A stretch of 64,000 bases of DNA. Source: Papaver somniferum (taxonomy: Eukaryota > Streptophyta > Magnoliopsida > Ranunculales > Papaveraceae). The notes under the pieces were generated by a model that was not told where the DNA came from, did no database searches, and saw only the letters and a program-made list of their open reading frames with translations. The DNA lies in assembly GCF_003573695.1 (NCBI RefSeq), contig NW_020621936.1:8556001-8620000 (forward strand). The letters are read 5' to 3'. The position numbers were made by a program, and so were the translations under genes. Below are positions 46,002 through 56,414 of the stretch, piece after piece. Each line of letters starts with the position of its first letter. Within the stretch, counting starts at the first letter, position 1.

Positions 46002-46699
46002 ATATTCTAAAAATCAATTTCAATCACATATCATCTAAATCATCTAAACATCAATTTCAATCATGCATTCTAACACACATCAATCAACAATTTCATCATA
46101 ATCGAAAATAAAAACAAAAAAACTAAAATTTTAAATTATTACCTCAATCAATTTCGTGGACGGAATCGACCAAAAATACTCTCAAACGATCACAAATTTG
46201 ATGTAGAACAAACCCACAGAAGGAATTGAGAAAACATTCTCTAGATTTCTAGATTGGGAACATGCATTTCGGTTAAGGTTCGGGGGAGAAAGAAAAAAAT
46301 GAGGAAGAAATGAAGGAAGTTCAAACTGCTGTGAAGAAAACACGATTTACGCAGCGTTGTTTGGTTCAACGTCTGACGCTAAATGAAACAACGCAAATCA
46401 AGCGTTGTTCCATCCAGCGTCAGGTTCTTGCGCGGTACAGTTCAGCGGCCAGCGTTGTTTTATTCTGGACTAGCATACTAGATTAGCATTGTCATATGAT
46501 TTAGGAGATTGTCCTTGCAGACGGTGACTGCTAATCTAACGGCTAGATTAGCAAACCATAGGCGTTAGCCTCAGTCGGACCGTTCCAACAACTGTTCCAA
46601 AGGAAACTCAATAGACAACCAAAAAAGAAGGCGAAAAAACCCTTCCTTCCTTCTTCTTTAGTTTCTGTAGAGCAGAGAGAAAGAAAACCCTAGATTACA
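46002..46699 (+). promoter_or_regulatory. Upstream region of the PheRS alpha gene
   Basis: The final 100 bp (about 46600-46699) hold a CCTTCCTTCCTTCTTC pyrimidine tract and an AAACCCTA box (46685-46692), both common in 5' leaders of plant translation-related genes. At 46352-46450 lies an odd cluster of GCGTTGTTT and AAACAACGC words (see findings). No clear TATA box can be fixed by eye. Confidence 0.4.
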
Positions 46700-49600
46700 A
46701 TGGCGGAAAAAGCCATTCTCGAATATTTGAACTCCAATGGAAAAATTGAAGATTCTGGAGAGTTCTCAACATCTGTTGGATTAGATCATAAGGAGATCTG
46801 TAACACCATCAGGAGTCTTGATGGTTTCGAACTTGTTGTTGCTGAGGTACTTGCTTCTTCAATTCTTACAGACCCTAACTTTTTTTATGTAATGTTCAGC
46901 TGTTTTCAGTAGTAATGGTTTTTGTTTTGTTGGATTTGATTGTTACCAAACAGGAAATTAAGAAGGAGAATTGGGTTCTCACTGAAGAAGCTGAATCATA
47001 TTGTGAATCAGGTTCACCTGAATTTCAAATCTTCTCAGCTGTACCACCAGGTCCGGAAGGAATTTCCCTTCTAGAACTTAAGGTTTGATTTTTTTCACCA
47101 CCACTTCTTTTCTGTATTTCTGGAGAAAATTGATTAATTGGGTTAGTATTTGTGAATTCATACTGGATGTGCTGTTTAGTATTGTAACTGATATTGGGCT
47201 TTGTAAATGTAGAAAAAATGTGGTCCTGAGTTGTTCAAAATCGGTAGTTCAGCTGCCATAAAAAACAAATGGCTCGAAATCGGTAAGGAGAAGGTGTTAA
47301 GAAAGGTAATCTCAGTTTTGAACTCACTGGATTCATATATTTGTTAATAAGGCAATACTGAAAAACTTGGTTGTTAAAGTTGACCTGTTGACATGATAAA
47401 CAGAGTCCATTGTTGGTGTATTTTTAGGATATAGTTGTTGTTGTTTTGGCCTTTGTTGTGGGTATTTGGAGGACTTATTGAGAGTTAAGGTCTTAACATC
47501 TTTTCGGATTATGGAAGAATCTGTGGAATTGAGATCTCCAAACTGGTGCTTGCTTGATTTTAGTTTTCTGTTGATGTAGCAAGAAATATGGTGGTATTTG
47601 TAGTATTAATATATAGTATATATTAATCCTTTTGTTGTCTATTTGAATGGTATTTTTTATCAGTCCTACGAACATCGTACATTGTTAGGTGTTTTAAAAC
47701 CTGCAGTTATTTATAGTTCACTAAGATTAGAGAAGATACTTAGTTATATAGGTAAAACAATTAAACGCTACTCATATACTAAATAGTGCACATTGTATGA
47801 ACACATTTTTTCAACTCTCACTTTCTGGGTCTGATATCTTATGGAGTGTTAGGTACTATATCATCTAACAAACTGATTTTAGTTCTACAAACCACAAATT
47901 GCTTTACAATTTGTTGAAGGGAAGTGTTCTCCACTTTAGGTCATTTTCCATGCCATTTACATGTTATTAGTCTAGTTGTATAACGTACTGTGTAGTTGAT
48001 ACTGCTGAATCAAAATCCTCATTTCTGTGTAAAGAATCAGGCTTTATGCGCACATTGTAGTAGAGTAGTTTGGTTTCTCATGAGTGCTCTATATGTGGAT
48101 GAATGTGTTTCACTTGCTATGCTTTACTTGATTGATTAAATAGTTACGAAAGGCTACTGCTCATGTTCGTTTTCTGGATATAGGCTAAAGATGTGAGTGA
48201 TCAACTCAAAGAATTGCTTCTAAAAATCAAAGGCGGGCAGGTATGTTTTTGTGGTCATTGAATATTATCTGCTATACAGACTGTCTGTATATTTCCTTCC
48301 TTCAGTTTCATTTGGGAACTAGATCTTTTCTAAGCAGCAAATCGTACACATATACTTGTATTACAAGTTTGTATTTTACTTAACTTTGTTCATAACAGTT
48401 CTTTTCTAATTACACAATTATCGTGCAGGATGTTCAAAAAGCTGATATTACAAATCTGAAAAAGAGGAAGCTGATTACATTAAAGTAATTATCACCTCAT
48501 CTCTGTTAACTTTTTTTTCTTCTCATTAGTTCTTTCATCTATGGTTTTACCTGAACATTCTGGGGGATTATGTAGCCAAGTGCTGGTCTTGAATCTTGGT
48601 TGATCTTGTTAAGGAAAGAGGCCCGTGCATATTGCATATGTTGTATGCTCCTCGTACTAATCTTTTTGTTTCATCTTTCCCGAAGGATATGGACTGGGTA
48701 CACCGTTAGCAAAGGACCTCAGTTTGCTCTCGAACGAAAAAAATTCGTGACAGATTTAACTCGTGAATATCTTCAGAGGTATTCTTTCTTGTTTCTTACA
48801 AAATTTTGGGTTGATTAGCTAGAACCGTGTTAGGATTTTGGTACCGATGCTGATTATATTGCTGTGAATATTATTACTTCAACAAATTTTAAGATCTGAG
48901 TGAACATACTTTGCAAGTACTTTTTTTTCTCTCCCAGAACTGTAATACTAGTCGGGAAATAAAATGCTCCAACATCACTGTCCAAGCAATGCAAAACCCA
49001 AAGGATGGCTTAGGCTTGCATAGCATAGCTTTAACTCCACATATATCACCGAGAAGATAGAAAACAAAATAAGCACCTTAATTTTATACTGTTTTGTCAC
49101 GCTGACTGTTTTTATTTAATTGCTTGTGATTTAAAGAGGAGACTGGGAGAATCTGGAGTTTAAGGAGTATAACGTCAATGCCAAAGTGACTCTAGACGGT
49201 GGACACCTTCACCCTTTACTGAAGGTGAGAGTTCAGCTTTCTCATCTAGTGTCTGCTAGAGTTCATGTTTGTTGAACCTAAAAGTGTGAGGCATTCCTGT
49301 GCCGTGATGGGTGGAGGTGTAGTAGAGTTTACTGACTGCCAAAACTATTGCTTATGCTTCTTTATCATATTCTGCTTTACGGTGCTCCTTGCTTGCATAT
49401 GAAGCATCGTAGTCTCACATATTTATCATGAGCTTTTCAGATATATTATGCATTTGAGCTATCTCTGTGTTTCAGGTGCGGGAGCAATTCCGAAATATCT
49501 TCATTGAAATGGGGTAAGCATGATTATTTTTTTAAAATCAATGTACACATTATCTCCTGGTGAAGTTTGCCTTTGCTGTTGGATTTTGACATTGGCTATT

Positions 49601-51689
49601 TTCTGCAGGTTTGAGGAGATGCCTACAAACAATTATGTTGAGAGCAGGTAACTAATTTCTTTCATTTCCCATTCACCATGCCTTCATATTTTCGGGGTGA
49701 TTGCATTCTAATGTGCTTTTCTATTGAATGTCACAGCTTTTGGAATTTCGACTCACTTTTCCAACCGCAGCAGCATCCTGCCCGTGATTCACATGATACC
49801 TTCTTTCTTAATGGTTAGTCAAACAAACTTTAAATAATGCACAAAGAAAAAGAAAGTGGGGGTTCCATAATGTGAACTTCCTGAAATGTCTTCTTTTTCA
49901 CTCTTTTTATTGTTCTATTTATACAAATTCACTATTACATTGCTTTCATATAATCTCATATTATCGATTCTCGAAATACTAAAGACATTATACACTCTCC
50001 ACCATTGGAAGCTTGCTAATCATTTAATTAATTCTGTTTGATTTTGCAGAGCCATCTGCTACACAGAGTCTCCCGGAAGATTATGTTGAGAAGGTGAAAA
50101 GTATTCATGAATCTGGGGGTTATGGATCCAAAGGGTATGTATATTCGTATTCTGGTTCCAGTTTTAGATTTGTAGTTCGCTCATAGGAGTCTTTTCTCCC
50201 TGTAGATATGGATATGATTGGAAGCGAGAGGAAGCAAATAAAAATGTACTCCGCACACACACAACTGCTGTTTCTGCAAGAATGCTGTACCAGCTTGCAC
50301 AGGTAATCTTTTGAAATATTGAAGCGCATTTGATATATGGATCTTAGCTGTCTATAATTTTCCGATTTGAACTTTTCCGCAGATTTTTGTTTCTAGGTAC
50401 TCATTTGAGACAAGATTTGATTGGTTTTGCACTCCTGGAAACTGTTCTATTGTAACTTGGCTTTACCACATCATCGCCCCTCATTTATTAATTTGATTCT
50501 GATGAAAGCAGGGACCTTTTACCCCAAAGCGGTACTTTTCTATTGATCGTGTCTTCCGAAATGAAGCTGTTGATCGAACCCATCTTGCAGAGTTCCATCA
50601 GATTGAAGGTATATATCTATTTCGGTGTTTCCTGTGTATTACATTTGCATTTTGTATATGACGTGATGGAACTATTGTGCAAAGTGTCAAAGCAAAGAAA
50701 AGTTCTATTCCATACAGAATATTGTATTTCAATTGGGTACCCCGTAATCAAGATGTTGTTATGCTCAAAGACCCACTTCAATTCTTTTCTCTGGTCTAGG
50801 TGTGGTATGTGATCGAGGGCTCACTCTTGGTGATTTGATGGGAGTCTTGCGCGACTTCTTTGAGAGGCTGGGTAATGCGTGGTTCTATCCACTTGAACCT
50901 CTTGTTTGTTTTTTCCCTTTCTTTTCTTGGTCTTTAATTGCCTAATTTATCTTTTTCAGGTATGAAAAATCTTCGTTTCAAACCCACTTACAATCCCTAT
51001 ACTGAACCCAGTATGGAAATTTATAGGTTTCAACCTATCCTTCTCATCATTTTTTCTGTTTTCCGTTGACATGTTTTATTTTCGTTCTTCTCTACTTCAT
51101 GCCAGAAAGTTGGTATATTTATGGATTGGAAAATGGTGTTCATTCAGTATGATATGCTTATTTTTTATGGTTTTATATAATCAGTTATCACGAAGGCTTC
51201 AAGAAATGGGTAGAGGTTGGAAATTCTGGTATGTTCAGGCCCGAGATGTTGCGTCCTATGGGACTTCCTGAGGATGTTACATGTATTGCATGGGGCCTTT
51301 CCCTCGAGAGGTAAAAATGTCCTACTGCCACCCTTTTTTTTCAACAGAAGTAAACTTTGGAAAATATGTGCCCGGAGAATTTACCAAATAAGTAAAACAA
51401 ATAAAACAAATAAGTATCCTTTTCAGCATCAAGTTTGACGTTGTTTTTGATTTTTATTTCTGGACAGACCGACCATGATTTTGTATGGAATTGATAACAT
51501 TCGTGATCTCTTTGGACCCAAGGTACAGAACTTCGACTCTTGTTTCTTCCAGATTATGACAAGTGGTATCAGACTACAATTTTTTTTTGGGATTCTCATC
51601 ATTTTCTTCTTTTTGTTTGTGAGAGGAAACAGGTGGATCTTGCACTTATCAAGAGAAACCCTATTTGTCGCCTTGGAATCAAATACTAG
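46700..51689 (+). CDS. Phenylalanine-tRNA ligase alpha subunit, cytosolic
   Basis: Attaches phenylalanine to tRNA-Phe, as the catalytic subunit of the alpha2-beta2 cytosolic enzyme. I resolve 18 coding exons with GT-AG introns: 46700-46846, 46954-47082, 47213-47305, 48184-48240, 48429-48484, 48686-48778, 49137-49224, 49476-49513, 49609-49647, 49737-49813, 50050-50134, 50206-50302, 50512-50608, 50800-50871, 50960-51026, 51185-51310, 51468-51522, 51633-51689. All junction phases agree and give 1473 nt, 490 residues, close to the usual plant length. Residues 1-200 form the N-terminal DNA-binding-like domains. The class II core follows: motif 2 is [18 protein letters not shown] (348-365) and motif 3 is GLSLER (449-454). 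The ATG sits in AATGGCG context. No frameshift or missing catalytic residue is seen, so the gene looks intact. Confidence 0.96.
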
Positions 51690-52085
51690 ATTGTGCTCTT
51701 TTCCCAAAGATATACGCATTCCTCATTTACACTTGTCTCAATTGAAATAGCAACAGCACCCTTATTTTGTTCCCCTTGTGTTATATGTTTAGTTTATGCC
51801 TTTATGGTTATCATAGATGAATTGTTATTGAAGGCCAAGGGGTTAATGAATCAGAAAATGACTACATTTTTAGATGTTTACGTTGTTTCTATTTCTTTTT
51901 TTTTTACTATTTTAGCAAAAGTCATAAGATGAGGTTCTCGGGATAAGTCTGCTGATCCAGTAGCTGAAAATTTGAGTTCTGACCTAAGACAGTCGTTGAT
52001 TGATGACTGATTGATCGTAGTACACCGGGAAAATCACTTTGCAAAAAGAGATTCACAAGGTTTTATTGCATTTACCTGATTATAG
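51690..52085 (+). other. 3' flank of PheRS alpha, no gene seen
   Basis: T-rich sequence likely to include the 3' UTR of the PheRS alpha transcript. An AATAAA-type signal is not obvious. The MITE starts at 52086. Confidence 0.5.
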
Positions 52086-52493
52086 TGGGGTGGGATCCGT
52101 TCACATGGTTATATTGACATAATCTTTATATTTTATAGCCACTTTTTTTACTGAGCCCAACTGGTAATGAATTTGAAGCTAATATTTTGGTGACGTGTTC
52201 TTATAAGTCTCTACATTTCAACTAAAAATGAAAGCATTCTGATATGTATAAAGCCACCATCTACGATTTTGAATATCAGCCGTTGAAGATTAATGGTTGA
52301 AATTAAAATTTGTGGATGGTGAAGTTTTGTATTTCAGAATACTTTCATTTTTGATAGGATTGTAGAGTTTTATATAAGGGACATGTCACCAAAAAAATAG
52401 CTTCAAATTCATTGTCGGTTGGGCTCAGTAGAAAAAATAGTGCTAAAATGTTAAGATTATGTCAATATAACCATGTCAACGGATCCTACCTCA
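52086..52493. mobile_element. MITE with long inverted arms, 408 bp
   Basis: The left arm (52086 to about 52240) and right arm (about 52340-52493) are imperfect inverted copies of each other over about 150 bp. Shared phrases include GGATCCGTT(C/G)ACATGGTTAT at one end and the reverse complement at the other. The flanks carry TTATAG at 52080-52085 and 52494-52499, a likely target duplication. There is no ORF. The transcript would fold into a long hairpin, typical of MITEs that yield small RNAs. The superfamily is uncertain. Confidence 0.85.
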
Positions 52494-52809
52494 TTATAGT
52501 CATACATTAGGATTTCTGCTAGTACAGAGAATGCCCCTCGTAAGTTATATCGATGAGAAGTGCAATGCCTTTTTAGCCTGGCTAAATTGGGGCCTACGCC
52601 ACTTAATTGAGGCCTATAACTACATGACAAAATAGGGTCATCGGGAGAATATTCATAGAAAACCCCTTATCCAATATTTATATTAATGCCTAATGTACCC
52701 TTATTAAATTAGTACTAATTATGATTATTAAATACTCTTTAATCGAGTTAATCCTGAAATTAACTTTCATTAATGGAGAATCAAAACTTGTAAAAAAAAA
52801 TTAATTTTT

Positions 52810-52945
52810 ACTCGATCCAGAATCGGTTCATGTTAGTGCATTTGTAACCCGATTCTGGGTTGAGTTTTACGCTTAGGAAGATGTAAACCCAGAATCGGAT
52901 TTTAATCAATGCCAACATAAACCGATTCCTAAAATCGGGCTTTTG
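52810..52945. repeat. Left palindrome cluster of the TIR element
   Basis: CCAGAATCGG (52817-52826) faces CCGATTCTGG (52849-52858), exact 10-bp arms. A second, less perfect pair follows (AGAATCGG at about 52891, CCGATT at about 52922, AATCGGG at about 52933). Confidence 0.85.
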
Positions 52946-53059
52946 TGATGCACATGTAAACAAAATAATGCTTACTTTCAGAAACAAAATATTCATTATA
53001 TAGTTTAGGAAATTAGCCCACTACATATATATAGCACTCAGTATGGGAATTCTAGAATT

Positions 53060-53520
53060 TGACACATCAAATGCTCATCAATGAACCTCCGAGCACGTCG
53101 GTACAACGTCGTATATTCTTTGTGGTGAATGAACTTTCTTTCCCCATTACGAATTCTCCATAGCCCGTTGAAACGTTCCAGCTGAAATTTAATGAATTCT
53201 TATATGTTAGTATGTGAAACTAGTGTAGTTGACATGGGTATAAAAATGATAGTATTACTCACTTTTTCCCTAAGAGGAGCTCTTGGATGATAGTGGTACA
53301 CCATATTTCTAACTATTACGTACTCTCGCATTGCCCCTTTAATGTATTGGAATCGAAATGCCAAGTCTCTCCATTTGCGGTTGTTGGGATTCCCGGTACG
53401 GCCGTAAAAGAACTCTTTAACTCTCTTCCAAAACATTGAATAGATTTCATTCGGACGTTCACGGAACTTATTAGCAAACGATTTAACGAGACACAAATCT
53501 TCATGAGGTTCCCATTCCAT
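53060..53520 (-). pseudogene. SANT/Myb-like ORF of the TIR element
   Basis: 106-aa frame starting at 53520 (MEWEPHEDLCLVKSFANKF) with WEPHEDLCLVKSF...FWKRVKEFFYG, the spacing of the plant trihelix/SANT-like domain seen in PIF/Harbinger ORF1 proteins and their domesticated relatives. The first frame stops at 53200. Past a gap resembling an intron, the minus strand continues LERFNGLWRIRNGERKFIHH and YRRARRFIDEHLM (about 53180-53070). A DNA-binding accessory protein is the likely role by family. Whether it is spliced and functional cannot be told here. Confidence 0.45.
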
Positions 53521-53610
53521 TTTCTAGGCTAAGTGTGTGATATGGGAGTGGCTGAAAGAGGTTGTCCTTATATAAATAAGGACTCAACAGCTATTTTTTT
53601 CAAATTCAAA

Positions 53611-53985
53611 TCAAACAATCGGATTTTAGGTATGTCCACATAAACCGATTGTGTCCTTATAAAATCATATAAATTGTGCCTCTCAGTAATCAGGCTTTTT
53701 TAATGCACATGTAAACCGATTGCCAGAGTTACAAAACTTTTCTTCATGAAAATCGGATTACATATTAAATCATGTAAACCGATTGAAAAGGTTGCATGAC
53801 TTTTCTTCATAAAAATCGGATTACTTATTTATACATGTAAACCGATTCTAAAGTTACAGAACTTTCCTTCTTAGAAATCAGGTTTTATAAAGACAAATGT
53901 AATCCGATTCTGAAACTGAACCTCTGGGAAATTGTCAGAATCGGGTTACATATAGTTATATGTAACCCGATTCTGACAGGGAAAT
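53611..53985. repeat. Central palindrome array, six units, about 62-bp step
   Basis: Inverted pairs AATC(G/A)G ... CCGATT start at 53617, 53688, 53751, 53814, 53876 and 53939 and close at 53650, 53721, 53784, 53847, 53909 and 53972. Each unit is a 33-34 bp dyad with A/T-rich loop (often TTACAT...ATGTAA). The last one extends to a near-perfect palindrome with 21-bp arms (53934-53954 and 53957-53977). Confidence 0.92.
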
Positions 53986-54162
53986 GCTAGAATACTCCAT
54001 TTTTTTCAAACACATTAAGTCATTCATAAACTAGAAACCATATTAAGTCATTCATAAACTACGAGTGTAACCAAACATAATTCGACGATAAGTTTAAGAC
54101 AAAACATAAGTTTTGACTCCATAATTATCCATACTTAAAGACATAAACATGAATACAACCAT

Positions 54163-55132
54163 TCATTCATGAACATCCCCACCACGACCACGTCCACCGC
54201 GTCCTCGTTTACTAGGTTGGGCGCTGCTCGATGCACCTTCAAACATCTTTTTGGGAGGGGATCTCTTTCTCTTCTTCTTTGGATCATCCTCCTCCTCCTC
54301 AGAATCATCCTCATCCTGCTCCCCAAACTTTGCACCAGCTTCTACATCTTCGAGACTGTTCAATTCATCAATTTGCTTTTCATTGGCCTTCACATTTTTC
54401 CCTTCCCTGATTTCCATCTTTGCCCGGGTTATCAAGTATTCGACTCATCTTCTCTGTTTCAATTTCAAATAACAAACATTCAATATATAATGCTAAAACC
54501 ATTAACAAAATCGTAATTTAGTAACAATACGCACCAGGCATTCGAGAGCCTTATCTTTATCCTCTATCATGGGTCTCTCATCTACCCGTATCACTCGAAT
54601 ATGCGAAACATTGAGGTACCACGGCATGTAACCCGAAATTGCCTCGTCATCTGTTCGAACGACTTCTCTTATCTTTCTCCTTACCTTTTCCTTTAGGGTC
54701 TCCTTCTTGTTCTTGAACGACTTCTCTTATCTCTTTATCACCTTCCTCGCCACCTTCTTTGTCATCACTTTCACTCTCATCACCTTCTTCTTCACCGCCT
54801 TCTATGTCACGTTCTTCTTCATCACTTTCACTCTCATCAGTTTCACTCTCATCACTTTCTTCTTCAACACTTTTCTTGCCACGAGCATCTTCATCAGTTT
54901 CACTTTCATCACTTTCTTCTTCACCACCTTCCTTGCTACCACTTTGTTCTTCATTCCTCCTTTCCTCCTCACCACCTTCTTGTTCAGTAGGTGTATCAGA
55001 ATCAGGTTCTTCATGTGTTGGTTGCTCCGCTTGTGGTGGTGGGTCGTTGATGCTGATCCCTTTGGCTTTACTCCCCGCTTCCCTTCGGTGAGAAGCATTC
55101 AAATTTTGACCGCCTATTCGACGAGGATCCAA
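54163..55132 (-). pseudogene. Acidic and Arg/Gly-tailed ORFs of the TIR element
   Basis: A minus-strand frame from 55132 (or further upstream without a good ATG) to 54647 is dominated by Glu, Asp and Ser (EEESDESETDE repeats, partly from a degenerate trinucleotide tract). A second frame, 54435-54163, has an acidic patch followed by DPKKKRKRSPPKK, a likely nuclear localisation signal, and an RGRGGRGRGG tail. They may be exons of one protein. No enzymatic domain is seen. Low-complexity composition limits confidence. Confidence 0.35.
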
Positions 55133-55229
55133 AGGCTTAGGAGTAGCATGGTCATTTCTCTTTTCTTTCTTTTTTTTGCTTGATTTTTATGCCTGTAGAA
55201 TACGGATTTAGGCGACAAAAAACAATGGA

Positions 55230-55605
55230 ATAGATTGCATTTTTAAAGTCGGGTATATAATCCGTTTACTCGATATATATATGAAATCCGATTCTACACA
55301 TATAAAATTAACAATCGATTTTTTCCAAGTGCTAATGTGAACCGATTCAGGAAATCGGTTTACTCGATATAAATATAAAGTCCGTTTCTAAAAGTAACAA
55401 TCGGTTTTTGTGAAGACAGATGTAATCCGATTCCAACAAAATAATATCCATGAAGATTGGCTACAATAATCGGCTATTTATACACTAACGTTCCCCGATT
55501 CCTTTCAACATACAGAAAAATCGGGCTATAAGTTTATGAACAAAAATCGTTTCTTATAAAAATCGGTTTACTTAGTGACTAACGTAATCCGATTCTATAT
55601 ACACT
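55230..55605. repeat. Right palindrome cluster of the TIR element
   Basis: About seven more AATCGG(T/G)TT ... AA(T/C)CCGATT dyads, looser than the central array. The clearest ones are near 55315-55350, 55402-55435 and 55560-55600. Similar A/T-rich loops with TAATGT or TAACGT. Confidence 0.75.
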
Positions 55606-55840
55606 GAAATTTTTTGAATTCAAAATTCTCGATTTTAACCTAAAGCATGTTACTAAATTAGAGGATTGGGTTGATAGAAAAGTACCTGATTCGACCCATT
55701 TCTTCCTCCTGTGCGATACGAGCGGCTTCGGATTGTTGTTGCACTTCCCTCGTTCTATTTCGAATCGCTTCAACAAGCCCGGGATTGTCTTCACTAGGAT
55801 GATTCCTGTTAGTAGCATGCTTAATTCTTGAATTCGTCAT
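55579..55840 (-). pseudogene. Small N-terminal ORF of the TIR element
   Basis: Begins MTNSRIKHATNRNHPSEDNP at 55840 and continues with NRTREVQQQSEAARIAQEEE. This short helical Gln/Glu-rich stretch stops at 55658; an overlapping frame continues to 55579. Placed as the likely first exon of the element's minus-strand gene. No family recognised. Confidence 0.3.
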
Positions 55841-56119
55841 TTTATAGAAGAAACAAACGATTAATCGTTTTTGATCGACGATTTTTTGGTTTGAAAAAAA
55901 TGGAAAAAGAGGGAGTGGATGAGATGAATCGATTTTTAAGTTAGAAATAAAAACTGATTTTTGTTAGTTAGGTTTATTAAGGGTTGATGGGAATAATTTA
56001 GTAATATTAATTTTTTTAGGGTAATTTTGATAGTTTGCATAAATATTAGACATCCCTTATCATTGTGAATTGGGTAGATGAAGTAATCTATACGTGGCAT
56101 AGGCCCCAATTTAACCAGG

Positions 56120-56342
56120 TTTTTTAGATGTTTCAATACGTGAATTACTTAAGCTCTGATCCACTTGTATATTTGTTTTTTTCACTTTTCTGTAGCAACA
56201 AAGTTATGTCTGCAATAAAATTCACTCAATTAATCCTAAATTGTTTCATAGTTTCTTAAAAACAACACCAAGCCTCCATAAATTCCTGTTTGGAAATTAG
56301 CAGCATATAAGAAAGGAAGGTATTTAACTTTTGAATAACAAT
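56120..56342. other. Gap between TIR element and tRNA
   Basis: No gene seen. The first bases include the candidate TSD at 56120-56127. Confidence 0.5.
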
Positions 56343-56414
56343 GGTCCCATGGTCTAGCGGTTAGGACATTAGACTCTGAATCTAGTAACCCGAGTCCAAT
56401 TCTCGGTGAGACCT
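56343..56414 (+). tRNA. tRNA-Gln (anticodon CTG)
   Basis: 72 nt that fold into a cloverleaf. The D arm has TCTAGCGGTTAGGA. The anticodon stem-loop TTAGACTCTGAATCTAG presents CTG. The T arm is CCGAG/CTCGG. The sequence follows the plant nuclear tRNA-Gln pattern closely (ATGGTCTAG, GTAACCCGAG). Deviations are one C-A mismatch in the acceptor stem (fifth pair) and TCCAATT in the T loop, where TTC is usual. CCA is not encoded. A T-run at 56422-56428 could stop RNA polymerase III. The deviations leave some doubt whether it is functional or a decaying copy. Confidence 0.85.

Larger units (their letters stand above)
52577..56119 (-). mobile_element. TIR DNA element, 3.5 kb, rich in palindromes
   Basis: Termini are inverted: left CCTGGCTAAATTGGGGCCTA, right CCTGGTTAAATTGGGGCCTA read on the minus strand, continuing to about 27 bp with few mismatches (52577-52603 and 56093-56119). 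The flanks are (C/T)TTTTTAG at 52569-52576 and 56120-56127, 7 of 8 bases alike, suggesting an 8-bp duplication or one of similar size. The interior has three arrays of AATCGG...CCGATT inverted repeats and several minus-strand ORFs, one with a SANT-like N-terminus. I see no transposase with a DDE core, so it is probably non-autonomous. The superfamily is not settled; the protein hints at PIF/Harbinger but the ends do not clearly fit. Confidence 0.75.

Noticed and set aside
54169..55183. Plus-strand frames of 110-158 codons rich in Ser, Phe and Leu.
   Set aside because: They are the complement of the acidic and basic low-complexity minus-strand frames.
52577..56119. Assignment of the TIR element to PIF/Harbinger.
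   Set aside because: The SANT-like ORF hints at it, but a TAA/TTA 3-bp duplication and a matching DDE protein are not seen. Left unassigned.
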